A DNA stretch of 15,417 bases, from the NCBI GenBank assembly GCA_003249585.1, contig QKIM01000026.1, positions 1-15,417 of the forward strand, written 5' to 3'. Below the pieces are notes generated by a model. That model worked only from the letters and a program-made list of their open reading frames with translations, had not been told where the DNA came from and made no database searches. Positions 7,006 through 13,391 of the stretch are shown here, in pieces (the stretch's first letter is position 1; the number at the start of each line of letters is the position of its first letter). The translations under genes and the position numbers were made by a program. This DNA is from Deltaproteobacteria bacterium. GTDB lineage: Bacteria > Myxococcota_A > Polyangia > HGW-17.

Positions 7006-7049
7006 GCATTTTCATCACAGTGTGGTCTCATGGGGGACTGAGCAAAGGC

Positions 7050-7055
7050 AGGTGA
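7050..7055 (+). promoter_or_regulatory. Ribosome binding site for the GTG-started cdd gene
   Basis: AGGTGA matches the anti-Shine-Dalgarno core and ends 4 bases before GTG 7060. It supports the GTG start, which also gives the normal N-terminus for the family. Confidence 0.55.
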
Positions 7056-7059
7056 ATCC

Positions 7060-7479
7060 GTGGATACCCTTGAGCAGCAACTGATAACCAAAGCACGACT
7101 CGTCTCCAAACACGCCTACGCCCCCTACAGCGGGTACCATGTGGGCGCGGCCATCGTCACCAGGAAGGGACACGTCTACTCGGGGACCAACGTCGAGAAC
7201 TCCTCCTACGGCGCCACCATCTGCGCCGAGCGCGGAGCCATCATGAACGCCGTGGCCTCCGAGGGCCCCGACATGCGCATCGAGGCCATCGCCGTGGTGA
7301 CCGCCTCCTCTCCTCCCGCGGGACCCTGCGGAGAGTGCCTGCAGGTCCTCGTGGAGTTCGCCCCCGATGAAGCACAGATCATTCTGGCCAACGGCAAGGG
7401 CGAGGTGACTACCTATACCCTCAAAGAGCTGCTGCCAAAGGCTTTCAGACAAGACACCCTTCACAATCGTCACCACTGA
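7060..7479 (+). CDS. cdd: Cytidine deaminase
   Basis: This enzyme hydrolyses cytidine and deoxycytidine to uridine and deoxyuridine in the cytoplasm (pyrimidine salvage). All signature residues of the zinc-dependent family are present in 139 residues: the nucleoside-binding segment NVENSSYG with Asn44 and Glu46; CAERGA with zinc ligand Cys55 and proton-shuttling Glu57; and PCGEC with zinc ligands Cys90 and Cys93. The N-terminal helix and YAPYSGYHVGAA (20-31) are typical. The length fits the short homotetrameric class. The start is GTG with AGGTGA 4 bases before it. The C-terminal tail (KAFRQDTLHNRHH) is polar and unlike the core. The gene stands alone, without deoA, udp or other salvage genes beside it. 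Confidence 0.95.
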   Translation: MDTLEQQLITKARLVSKHAYAPYSGYHVGAAIVTRKGHVYSGTNVENSSYGATICAERGAIMNAVASEGPDMRIEAIAVVTASSPPAGPCGECLQVLVEFAPDEAQIILANGKGEVTTYTLKELLPKAFRQDTLHNRHH

Positions 7480-7558
7480 GGTCACCCGAAGGAGCTATCG
7501 GGGTCCCGAGAGGCCAACTCCACGTTGCACAAAGGGCAGGACAGGGGAAAAGTTCAGC

Positions 7559-7588
7559 TTGACCGGAGCGCAAATATGAAGTTAGATT
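7559..7588 (+). promoter_or_regulatory. Promoter candidate for the DUF1232 gene
   Basis: TTGACC (7559-7564) is followed by TAGATT (7583-7588) at an 18-bp spacing, or by TTAGAT (7582-7587) at 17 bp. The region upstream contains GGGGAAAA. The 12 bases TTCAGCTTGACC (7553-7564) match those of the EF-G paralogue promoter exactly. It lies in the 165-bp gap after cdd, which otherwise shows no gene. Confidence 0.5.
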
Positions 7589-7644
7589 TACTCTCCTGAT
7601 ACCAATGGACAGACCGGCTGCGGTCAACCAGAGAGGAACGCGAC

Positions 7645-8175
7645 ATGAACGAAACCGAACTTTTGCAGGCAATGGATGTATGGGTAAAGAACCTGGCCAT
7701 AGACGCCACCGTGATGCGGAAGACCATCGACGTGGAGGGAACCTCCCGCGAGGCGAAGAAATACATCATCGGTGGACTCGCCTATCTCCTCCGCAAGGTT
7801 GACATTATCCCCGACTACATGGGCGGTATCGGCGTGCTCGACGACGCTTCCGTCATGCGCATCGCCTGTAAACTGGCCATGAACGAAGGCGTCCCTGGTG
7901 CCTCCGACGAGTTCAAAAAACTCGCCGAGGAGAGCGACATGGTCAAGCTGGCCCTCGAGGAGTTCTACGATCAGTTCGAGAACTATGTAAAGAACCTCCC
8001 CATCGAGAAGATCCGCAACCGCAACGCCGAGACCATCCTCGACGAGCCCGGCTCCATCGACCAGTTCGACCGCGAGCTCGAGGACGAGACACGGGGCTAT
8101 CGTCCCAAACCCCTCGCCCAAAACAACAGAACACTTAGAGAATTAAAATCATTTATTAAATCCAAAGTACGCTAA
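7645..8175 (+). CDS. DUF1232-domain protein (YkvA-like)
   Basis: The 176-residue product contains the DUF1232 signature at about residues 38-75: KKYIIGGLAYLL, then KVDIIPDYMGGIGVLDDAS, matching the family pattern D-x-IPD followed by G-x-LDD. DUF1232 is a short, partly hydrophobic domain of unknown function found in many bacteria. The C-terminal half (80-176) is helical and highly charged and does not resemble anything I recognise. The start is supported by GAGAGGAA (7631-7638) about 7-9 bases upstream. The last 18 sense codons (8119-8172) are strikingly AT-rich, at 15 G/C in 54 bases, with codons AGA, TTA and ATT that the rest of the gene avoids. The next gene starts 109 bp downstream. Confidence 0.8.
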   Translation: MNETELLQAMDVWVKNLAIDATVMRKTIDVEGTSREAKKYIIGGLAYLLRKVDIIPDYMGGIGVLDDASVMRIACKLAMNEGVPGASDEFKKLAEESDMVKLALEEFYDQFENYVKNLPIEKIRNRNAETILDEPGSIDQFDRELEDETRGYRPKPLAQNNRTLRELKSFIKSKVR

Positions 8176-8273
8176 TTCAAAAACAGCTTCAGGTTGTCGC
8201 CATCGAGACGTGCATGGGGTCGCATCGCAGGGCGCTGTGCCGTGCAGTTCCCGATCACCGCAGCCACCCCGTC

Positions 8274-8278
8274 AGGAG
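8274..8278 (+). promoter_or_regulatory. Ribosome binding site that fixes the start of the ten-cysteine protein
   Basis: AGGAG lies 6 bases before GTG 8285. The open frame extends upstream to 8210, but only the GTG start gives both this site and a proper signal peptide. Confidence 0.7.
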
Positions 8279-8284
8279 TCCACC

Positions 8285-10069
8285 GTGCGAACACCCTTTC
8301 TCCTCTTCATCCTCATCCTGATCGTCCCGCTGGGGGCGCAGGCCAAGAGCCAGCTCCCCCCCAACGCCGAGAAGCTCGACAAGGCTCTGCGCGCCAAGCT
8401 CTCCCAGATCAAGGCACGTGACCGCTACACCATGCCCGGTGAGCGCAAACACCACCGCCGTAACCGTTGGAACCTCTTCTCGGTGAAGCTCTCCTCCAAG
8501 GCCATCGACTACTCCCAGCTCGACAAGGTGGTCCTCCCCGTCAACCCCGTCAAGTTCCTGTGCACTGACGAGAACGTCGCGGTCAATCCCAGGGCCGACC
8601 GGAGATATTTCGCCGGCAGCGTTCGTTCCAAACTCAACTGGGCCAAAGACTATCTCGGCAACAGCCGTTCAAACTACCGCTACAGCGCCGTGGACCGCTG
8701 TAACAAGGCCCTGTGGAACATCATGACAGCCTATTGCATGGCGCCTCGGGATCCCGCCGTGCTCAAAATGTACTACAGCGCCTCAAAGACCTGCCTGAGA
8801 GAATACAAGCGGGCCTGGATCCACGCCATCTACGCCGCCGAGAAAAAACCCATCCCCCTGTGGGCCGTCTCCCCTGACTCCCTCAAGGAGCAGGTGAAGA
8901 GCAAACTCAGGTGGGCGACCATGTATCTGAAGCAGCCCAGCAAGTGGTACTCGTCCATGCTCGACTACCTCGACATCCTCAAGGTGTACCCGAACAACTT
9001 CGACGCCGTGAACGGTTTCGCCTACATGTACGCCAACTACTTCGGCGTGACCAAGGCCCAGGCCACCGCCTACCGCAAGAACAACATGCTCGGCGGCCCT
9101 CTGTCCCGCCTGTCCAAGGCCGCCCTCTACAAGAAGGCCATCGACGAGCTCCTGGCCAAACACCACGGTCTCGCCGGCCCCGAGACCCCCAGGCTCGCGC
9201 TCACCTACCTGGACGTGAACTACCTGCTCACCCAGGTCTACCTGCCTGAGCTGCGCAAGCACCAGGCCGATCTCAGGCCCTACAAGTGCTCCGAGAACCT
9301 GCGCCGGAACATGCGTGCCTACGACAAGGCCGCCGTGGCCACCGCCATGGGCGCCGAGCGTGGTGCCTGCCGTGGCTACGACGCCAAGGTGACGGGCGCC
9401 GACATCATGCGGCATCACAAGATCCGCATGAAGTTCATCGAGATCCTCTCCAGACACACCGCCGATCCCGCCGCCACCCTCAGAGAGGCCGCCGTGCGCA
9501 TCGCCGGCCAGGTCGGCGCGAAACGTACTCGCGTCTGCTGGCTCTGGGAGAACCCCTACCCCGAGTCCATCAAACCATCGGCAGGAAGAAACGCCCACTG
9601 CAGCGCCATCGGCGGCAAGATGCACAACGTCCGCCCGGGCTTCTACAACTACGTCTACGCCCCCATGCCCATCAAGAACCTCACCAAACTCCAGATCGAC
9701 GACGCCCGTGAGATCCTGGCCATGGGCGGTCAGACCGGCCAGCCCCTCGACAAAAAACTCGCCAAGGCCCGCCGTCGCGCCAAGGGCATCCAGTGCCTGG
9801 CCTGGGAGGTGACCGTGGCCATGGACTACCACGGCCGTGGCCGCTACGGCAAGATGTACCGCTACTCCAACGGCGGCCCCAAAAAGGTCTCCTGCGGGGC
9901 CATCAGCGGACACGCCGGTCTCAAGAGACTATTCAAAAGCTGGAACAACCACTTCGACACCGTCGCGGGCGGCAGGATGAAGAGCCACTGGCGCGTCATC
10001 CGCAACCGCTGGCGCCGGCTCCTCCGCCAGGAGCGCCCCGCTGTCATCTACGTAAAGCGCAAGATCTGA
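8285..10069 (+). CDS. Exported basic protein of unknown family with ten cysteines
   Basis: I do not recognise this 594-residue protein. The GTG start at 8285 gives a textbook signal peptide: Arg2, a hydrophobic core from Phe5 to Leu16, and a likely cleavage after Ala20 (AQA/KS). The mature chain is rich in Lys and Arg and looks largely helical. It has ten cysteines, at about residues 93, 139, 151, 170, 335, 362, 418, 439, 504 and 537. The even number in an exported protein suggests up to five disulfide bonds. The four N-terminal cysteines are separated from the other six by a cysteine-free helical stretch (171-334) with repeat-like aromatic segments (WATMYLK, YLDILKVYP), loosely TPR/SEL-like. 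There is no lipobox, membrane anchor or recognised catalytic motif. The C-terminus is very basic (RNRWRRLLRQER). No transfer signature was seen; base use matches its neighbours. Confidence 0.8.
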   Translation: MRTPFLLFILILIVPLGAQAKSQLPPNAEKLDKALRAKLSQIKARDRYTMPGERKHHRRNRWNLFSVKLSSKAIDYSQLDKVVLPVNPVKFLCTDENVAVNPRADRRYFAGSVRSKLNWAKDYLGNSRSNYRYSAVDRCNKALWNIMTAYCMAPRDPAVLKMYYSASKTCLREYKRAWIHAIYAAEKKPIPLWAVSPDSLKEQVKSKLRWATMYLKQPSKWYSSMLDYLDILKVYPNNFDAVNGFAYMYANYFGVTKAQATAYRKNNMLGGPLSRLSKAALYKKAIDELLAKHHGLAGPETPRLALTYLDVNYLLTQVYLPELRKHQADLRPYKCSENLRRNMRAYDKAAVATAMGAERGACRGYDAKVTGADIMRHHKIRMKFIEILSRHTADPAATLREAAVRIAGQVGAKRTRVCWLWENPYPESIKPSAGRNAHCSAIGGKMHNVRPGFYNYVYAPMPIKNLTKLQIDDAREILAMGGQTGQPLDKKLAKARRRAKGIQCLAWEVTVAMDYHGRGRYGKMYRYSNGGPKKVSCGAISGHAGLKRLFKSWNNHFDTVAGGRMKSHWRVIRNRWRRLLRQERPAVIYVKRKI

Positions 10070-10320
10070 TCAACCTCCCTTTCCCACCCTTCACTGCCCT
10101 GTTCCACACTCAACTGCAGTCCATCTACCCCGGTGATCCGAAGGCGGTGAGATCTACCAGCTAAGTGCCCGCCGGCCCCCGGGTGCGAGCACGCCCGCTG
10201 AACTTCAGACGCAACAGCACTCGGTTCTTCACAGACGGGACAGGATACCGACTGACGATCCCGGTGGCTTTTCAGAGGATTTTCAGGAGGGGGAACCCTT
10301 GAGCGGGGCTGGGGAGACGA
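10070..10320. other. Intergenic region between convergent genes, with one GC-rich hairpin
   Basis: This 251-bp stretch separates the 3' ends of the ten-cysteine gene and the MopE-repeat gene. The clearest structure is CGGGTG (10180-10185) paired with CGCCCG (10192-10197) around a 6-base loop. It lacks a U-tract on either strand, so it is at best a Rho-assisted terminator. A short direct repeat of TTTTCAG occurs at 10269-10275 and 10280-10286. No gene is supported. Confidence 0.3.
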
Positions 10321-11697
10321 CTAGTAGGTCTCGTAGGAGGAGTCGCACTCGCCGTCGAAGGGAGCAGCGTCGTACACGGTCACCTGGAGGGAATAGTCAT
10401 CGCAGGAGTACCCACCGGAGGTGCTGTACACCTTGATGTAGACCTCCCAGTTCATGTCAGTGAGACAGTCGCCGGCAAGTCTGATGTCGACGTAGCCGCT
10501 GGTGGAGCTCCACGTGTCGGCGGGCGCCTCGGCCACGCACATGGCGAGCCGGTCCGCGGGGACGTCGTCATAGGTTGTGTTGGTCATGATGACGTCGAAC
10601 TCCATAGGGAGACCGGCAGCGTCAATGATCTCGAATTCGTACTCATGACATTCACTCCAGCCCCAGTGAACCAGGCAGTCGGCGTCAGACCACTCATTGA
10701 TATCGATCTTGAAGATGTCCACGTCATCGGAGAGATCACCCTTGTACATCTGACCGGTGATGGTTGCCGTGTCACCCTCGGTGAGCTCGGGACCTAGCGC
10801 CGTGGCCTGGGCACAGGTGTCGTTGGTGCTGGAACCCTCAAGCATGAGGGAGACGTTGTTGTCGGTGATGCCGTCGCAGTTGTTGTCGAGGCCGTCGCAG
10901 ATCTCCTCCACGGCTGCCACTTCACCCTCGCAGGTGCCCCATACGCCGCCGGTCTGGCAGGTCTGGGTCCCCGTGGAGCACTCGCCCACATCGGAGCCGC
11001 ACACCTGGGTGTCAGTGGGAGTACAGGTGCAGCCGTTGTCGATGACGCCGTCGCAGTCGTTGTCCAGCCCATCGCACTCCTCAGTGACGGCGACGGTTTC
11101 GCCCAGGCAGGTCCCGGACCAGTGGCAGGTGCTGTCGCACAGCTCGGTGCCCGTCTGGCAGAGGCCCACGTCGGATCCGCACACCTGGGTGGTGCCCAGC
11201 GCGCACTCCATGTCGGTACCGTTGTCGATGACACCGTCGCAGTCGTTGTCGACGCCGTCGCAGATCTCCGTGGTGGGCTGTTTGGCCGTGCAGTTCGACC
11301 ACTCACCATTGGCGCAAATCTCGGAGCCGGCGCCGCAGGCGGTGGAGCAGTCACGGGTCAGGTTCTCGTCGACCTGACCGTCGCAGTTGTTGTCGATCCC
11401 GTCACAGATCTCTTCGGTGGCCTGGACACCACCGAGGCACTCACCCCAGGTACCGTCGGTGCCGCAGGACTGGGTCCCGAATTCGCAGGCGCCCGTGTCG
11501 TCGCCACAGTCCTGGGTTTCACCGGGGTTGCACTCGGTGTTGCAGCCGTTGTCGATGACGCCGTCACAGTCGTTGTCCAGCCCGTCGCCGCACACTTCCG
11601 TGGTGGGTGTGCAGCTGCCGCCGCTGGAATCGTCGTCACAGGCGACGGCGGCGAAGGCCAGGGGCAGCACGAAGAAGAAAGCCAACAAACGTTTCAT
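10321..11697 (-). CDS. Lipoprotein with five MopE-type CDGxDNDCDG repeats (putative metal binding)
   Basis: The 458-residue product starts at ATG 11697, where GAGGAG lies 3 bases upstream and a lipoprotein signal follows: basic MKR, a hydrophobic core and AAVAC with lipidated Cys20. Five copies of the MopE-type motif lie at residues 36-52, 98-111, 146-160, 208-223 and 267-281. They are separated by Cys-rich linkers of the form TGxCxxGTQxC...WGxC. The motif is named after the copper-binding surface protein MopE; its Asp/Asn pattern also resembles calcium-binding loops. Residues from about 290 form a different domain, starting NDTCAQATALG and including DDVDIFKIDI, which resembles a PPC (pre-peptidase C-terminal) beta-sandwich. 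Residues after Cys20 are Asp-Asp-Asp; Asp at +2 retains lipoproteins in the inner membrane in E. coli, though sorting in this lineage may differ. Such proteins are common in Myxococcota. Confidence 0.85.
   Translation of the reverse strand: MKRLLAFFFVLPLAFAAVACDDDSSGGSCTPTTEVCGDGLDNDCDGVIDNGCNTECNPGETQDCGDDTGACEFGTQSCGTDGTWGECLGGVQATEEICDGIDNNCDGQVDENLTRDCSTACGAGSEICANGEWSNCTAKQPTTEICDGVDNDCDGVIDNGTDMECALGTTQVCGSDVGLCQTGTELCDSTCHWSGTCLGETVAVTEECDGLDNDCDGVIDNGCTCTPTDTQVCGSDVGECSTGTQTCQTGGVWGTCEGEVAAVEEICDGLDNNCDGITDNNVSLMLEGSSTNDTCAQATALGPELTEGDTATITGQMYKGDLSDDVDIFKIDINEWSDADCLVHWGWSECHEYEFEIIDAAGLPMEFDVIMTNTTYDDVPADRLAMCVAEAPADTWSSTSGYVDIRLAGDCLTDMNWEVYIKVYSTSGGYSCDDYSLQVTVYDAAPFDGECDSSYETY
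10855..11592 (-). repeat. Five diverged direct DNA repeats encoding the MopE motifs
   Basis: The units lie at 11542-11592, 11365-11406, 11218-11262, 11029-11076 and 10855-10899 within the MopE-repeat gene. Several share nearly the same bases, around GACGCCGTCGCAGTCGTTG on the plus strand. Near-identity at the DNA level points to unit duplication or recombination, and copy number could vary between strains. Confidence 0.7.
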
Positions 11698-11803
11698 GTT
11701 CTCCTCTTTCTCCCGGATCCGCTCCGGGGTGATAAGCGAGCACGCTCCGCCTTTTGGTCGAGGCGGGTCGGGCATGTCTAAATGAATCTCGCTGAGCCGT
11801 CGT

Positions 11804-11831
11804 GACATAGCAAAAATACTGCAAAATGCAA
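11804..11831 (-). promoter_or_regulatory. Promoter candidate for the MopE-repeat lipoprotein
   Basis: Read on the minus strand, TTGCAT (11831-11826) is followed 16 bp later by TATGTC (11809-11804). TGC immediately before it gives an extended -10 element. Both hexamers are only partial matches. The spot is an AT-rich patch in otherwise GC-rich DNA, about 105 bp before the ATG. The rest of the 209-bp gap (11698-11906) shows no gene. Confidence 0.35.
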
Positions 11832-11906
11832 CCCCAATGATGCGGCGCGTCGTCCCCTGCGTCGTTTTTTCTTTTGAACAGGCTCTCGGGCCCGTCGGGC
11901 AAAAAC

Positions 11907-12182
11907 CTACCGGAAGAGGTAGTGTTTTCGCACTGGCCGCCTCACGGCCCAGGTGCACTCCATCCCCACGGGGAAGGTGACCAGATCTCCCGCCCCCATG
12001 GTGACGGGCTCCTGCCCCTTGGGCGTGACCTCCACCTCCCCTTCGAGGAAGTAGCACACCTCCTCGCAGTCGTAGAACCAGGGAAAGTGGGAGACCTCCT
12101 TGGTCCAGATGTCCCAGTCGTTCACTCCCAGCTCCTCGAGCCGTTCCTTGGACGGGTTCTTCTCGATCTGCACGGTTTTCAT
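11907..12182 (-). CDS. Small single-domain cupin (Cupin_3/DUF861-like)
   Basis: A 91-residue beta-barrel protein of the cupin superfamily. The core runs from about residue 33 to 90: WFYDCEEVCYFLEGEVEV (strands and turn with Glu41 and Gly49), then the second half MGAGDLVTFPVGMECTW and VRKHYLF with His87. This pattern matches the small Cupin_3 group also seen in (S)-ureidoglycine aminohydrolase-like proteins. The His pair of classic cupin motif 1 is missing, so metal binding, if any, would use other residues such as Cys39, Glu41 or His87. The substrate is unknown. The start is firm: AGGAGG (plus-strand 12189-12194) lies exactly 6 bases before ATG 12182, with a good promoter upstream. Its neighbours do not suggest a pathway. 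Confidence 0.85.
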   Translation of the reverse strand: MKTVQIEKNPSKERLEELGVNDWDIWTKEVSHFPWFYDCEEVCYFLEGEVEVTPKGQEPVTMGAGDLVTFPVGMECTWAVRRPVRKHYLFR

Positions 12183-12229
12183 GGCCGCCCTCCTATTGGC
12201 CGGCGGATCCCGGCGCAGGCAATACCCTC

Positions 12230-12258
12230 ACCCTACTTCCGGGGTCCGACGCTGTCAA
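12230..12258 (-). promoter_or_regulatory. Promoter for the cupin gene
   Basis: On the minus strand a perfect TTGACA (12258-12253) is followed after 17 bp by TAGGGT (12235-12230), which keeps the T, A and final T of the -10 box. It lies about 50 bp before the cupin start. Confidence 0.5.
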
Positions 12259-12266
12259 CACTCCCC

Positions 12267-12295
12267 TTGTCAATGTCATTGCCATCGGACAGGGT
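12267..12295 (+). promoter_or_regulatory. Weak promoter candidate for the plus-strand lipoprotein gene
   Basis: TTGTCA (12267-12272, 5 of 6 consensus) is followed after 17 bp by CAGGGT (12290-12295), a poor -10. It stands back to back with the cupin promoter, with 8 bp between the two -35 boxes. Both -10 candidates share AGGGT, so a non-standard -10 preference is possible. Confidence 0.3.
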
Positions 12296-12345
12296 CGGAG
12301 ATACCATGGAGCCCAGCGTCCTCCGGACGCTCCACGGAGGTTTGC

Positions 12346-13383
12346 ATGCATACACCCCTCAGCCTGCTCCTTGTTGCATCGTTTGCGCTGCTCTCCTGTT
12401 CAGGCACAAAGAAGACGACCCCGGGCGAAGATCCTCAAAAGACCCCAGCCAGCCGGGAGACGCTCAAGAGCCCCCATGGGCACCCCATGGTGCAGGCCGC
12501 CACGAGGGAAGATTTTCTCAAGGAGTTCGGGGAGCCGCAGATCGCCCTCATGGTGGACTTCGACCGACTCGTCGCCCATGGCCGGCTGGGCTCCTTCATG
12601 AAGGCCAGGCAGCCCTCCCTCATCAAAGACTCCAAGCGGGACTCCCCCGACAAGATCCTCACCTGCATCGGATACAGCATGGACCGGGACGGGTCTCTGG
12701 TGAAGCGTGCGATCTTCTTCGCAGACAAAAAATTCGAAAACATGATCGGGGTGTTCACCTCCTCACGGGATCTCTCCAACCTGCTCGGGTGTGTCAAGCA
12801 GCACGAGGAGGACATGAAGGAGACCACCATCGCGCAGCACCCCGCCCTGGCCTCCAAACAAAAGGTCGCAATGTTCACCCCGAACCCGCACCTGTTCATC
12901 TTCGCCAAGGGGACCTACATCAAAAAACTTCAGGTCCGTGGTTCCCTGGAGCGGGGTGGTGCCGAGGCCTACTTCGGCGAATCCATTGATGTGGCCAGTC
13001 TACGCATCAACAGGCTTCCCCTGGACAAGATGGGGAGCGAAATGCAGATGCTCGTCGGCACCCTGAAGACCCTCTCCGCTACCGGGTGGTTCCGCCTGCC
13101 GCCTGCCCCCCAGGGCGGGCTCCTGGGACAGCTGGACCTGAACCTGGGCACGGCGCCCAACGCCAGCCGGCTCGTGGGGTTCGTCACGCCGCTCATGTCG
13201 ACCCCCAACTTCAAGAACACCATTAAAGGAAGCGGTCTGGAGAAGGCCATCGCCATCACGGCCCAGGGCACCTGGGTACGGGTCTCCCTGACCATGAGCG
13301 ACGACGACATCGGGCGTGCGCTGAAGATGCTCTCCAAGGACTCCGGCAACCGCAAAGCCACGGGATCGTCACCGACCCCCTGA
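12346..13383 (+). CDS. Lipoprotein of unknown family
   Basis: A 345-residue product that I do not recognise. ATG 12346 is selected by GGAGG (12336-12340) 5 bases upstream and by a lipoprotein signal peptide: a hydrophobic stretch from Leu5, then ALLSC with lipidated Cys18. Ser at +2 would favour outer-membrane sorting under the E. coli rule. A short Lys/Thr/Pro-rich linker (about 20-45) precedes a mixed alpha/beta domain, with segments such as ALMVDFDRLV, RAIFFADKKFENMIGVFTS and HLFIFAKGTYIKKL. No catalytic motif is evident. It is divergent from the cupin gene. Its stop codon lies 8 bp from the stop codon of the convergent propeller lipoprotein. The open frame continues upstream of 12346, but without signal or ribosome binding site. 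Confidence 0.75.
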   Translation: MHTPLSLLLVASFALLSCSGTKKTTPGEDPQKTPASRETLKSPHGHPMVQAATREDFLKEFGEPQIALMVDFDRLVAHGRLGSFMKARQPSLIKDSKRDSPDKILTCIGYSMDRDGSLVKRAIFFADKKFENMIGVFTSSRDLSNLLGCVKQHEEDMKETTIAQHPALASKQKVAMFTPNPHLFIFAKGTYIKKLQVRGSLERGGAEAYFGESIDVASLRINRLPLDKMGSEMQMLVGTLKTLSATGWFRLPPAPQGGLLGQLDLNLGTAPNASRLVGFVTPLMSTPNFKNTIKGSGLEKAIAITAQGTWVRVSLTMSDDDIGRALKMLSKDSGNRKATGSSPTP

Positions 13384-13391
13384 ACCGTTCC

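Noticed and set aside
10299..10436. Small plus-strand frame starting TTG 10299 with AGGAGG 8 bases upstream, encoding about 45 Arg/Ser-rich residues.
   Set aside because: It mostly overlaps the 3' end of the MopE-repeat gene on the other strand, and its Arg-rich composition is what antisense of that GC-rich coding sequence yields. One ribosome-binding-like string is not enough.
11838..11875. GCGTCGT repeated at about 11849 and 11861, followed by a T-rich run, considered as a plus-strand terminator.
   Set aside because: The units are direct, not inverted, repeats, so no stem forms.
11891..11905. GCCC/GGGC hairpin next to an A5 run after the cupin stop, considered as a terminator.
   Set aside because: For cupin transcripts the U-run precedes the stem instead of following it, and the stem has only 4 bp, so it does not fit an intrinsic terminator.
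11698..12057. N-terminal extension of the MopE-repeat gene up to 12057, overlapping the cupin gene.
   Set aside because: The lipoprotein signal and Shine-Dalgarno place the start at 11697; the extension would cover the cupin's coding region and bury the signal peptide.
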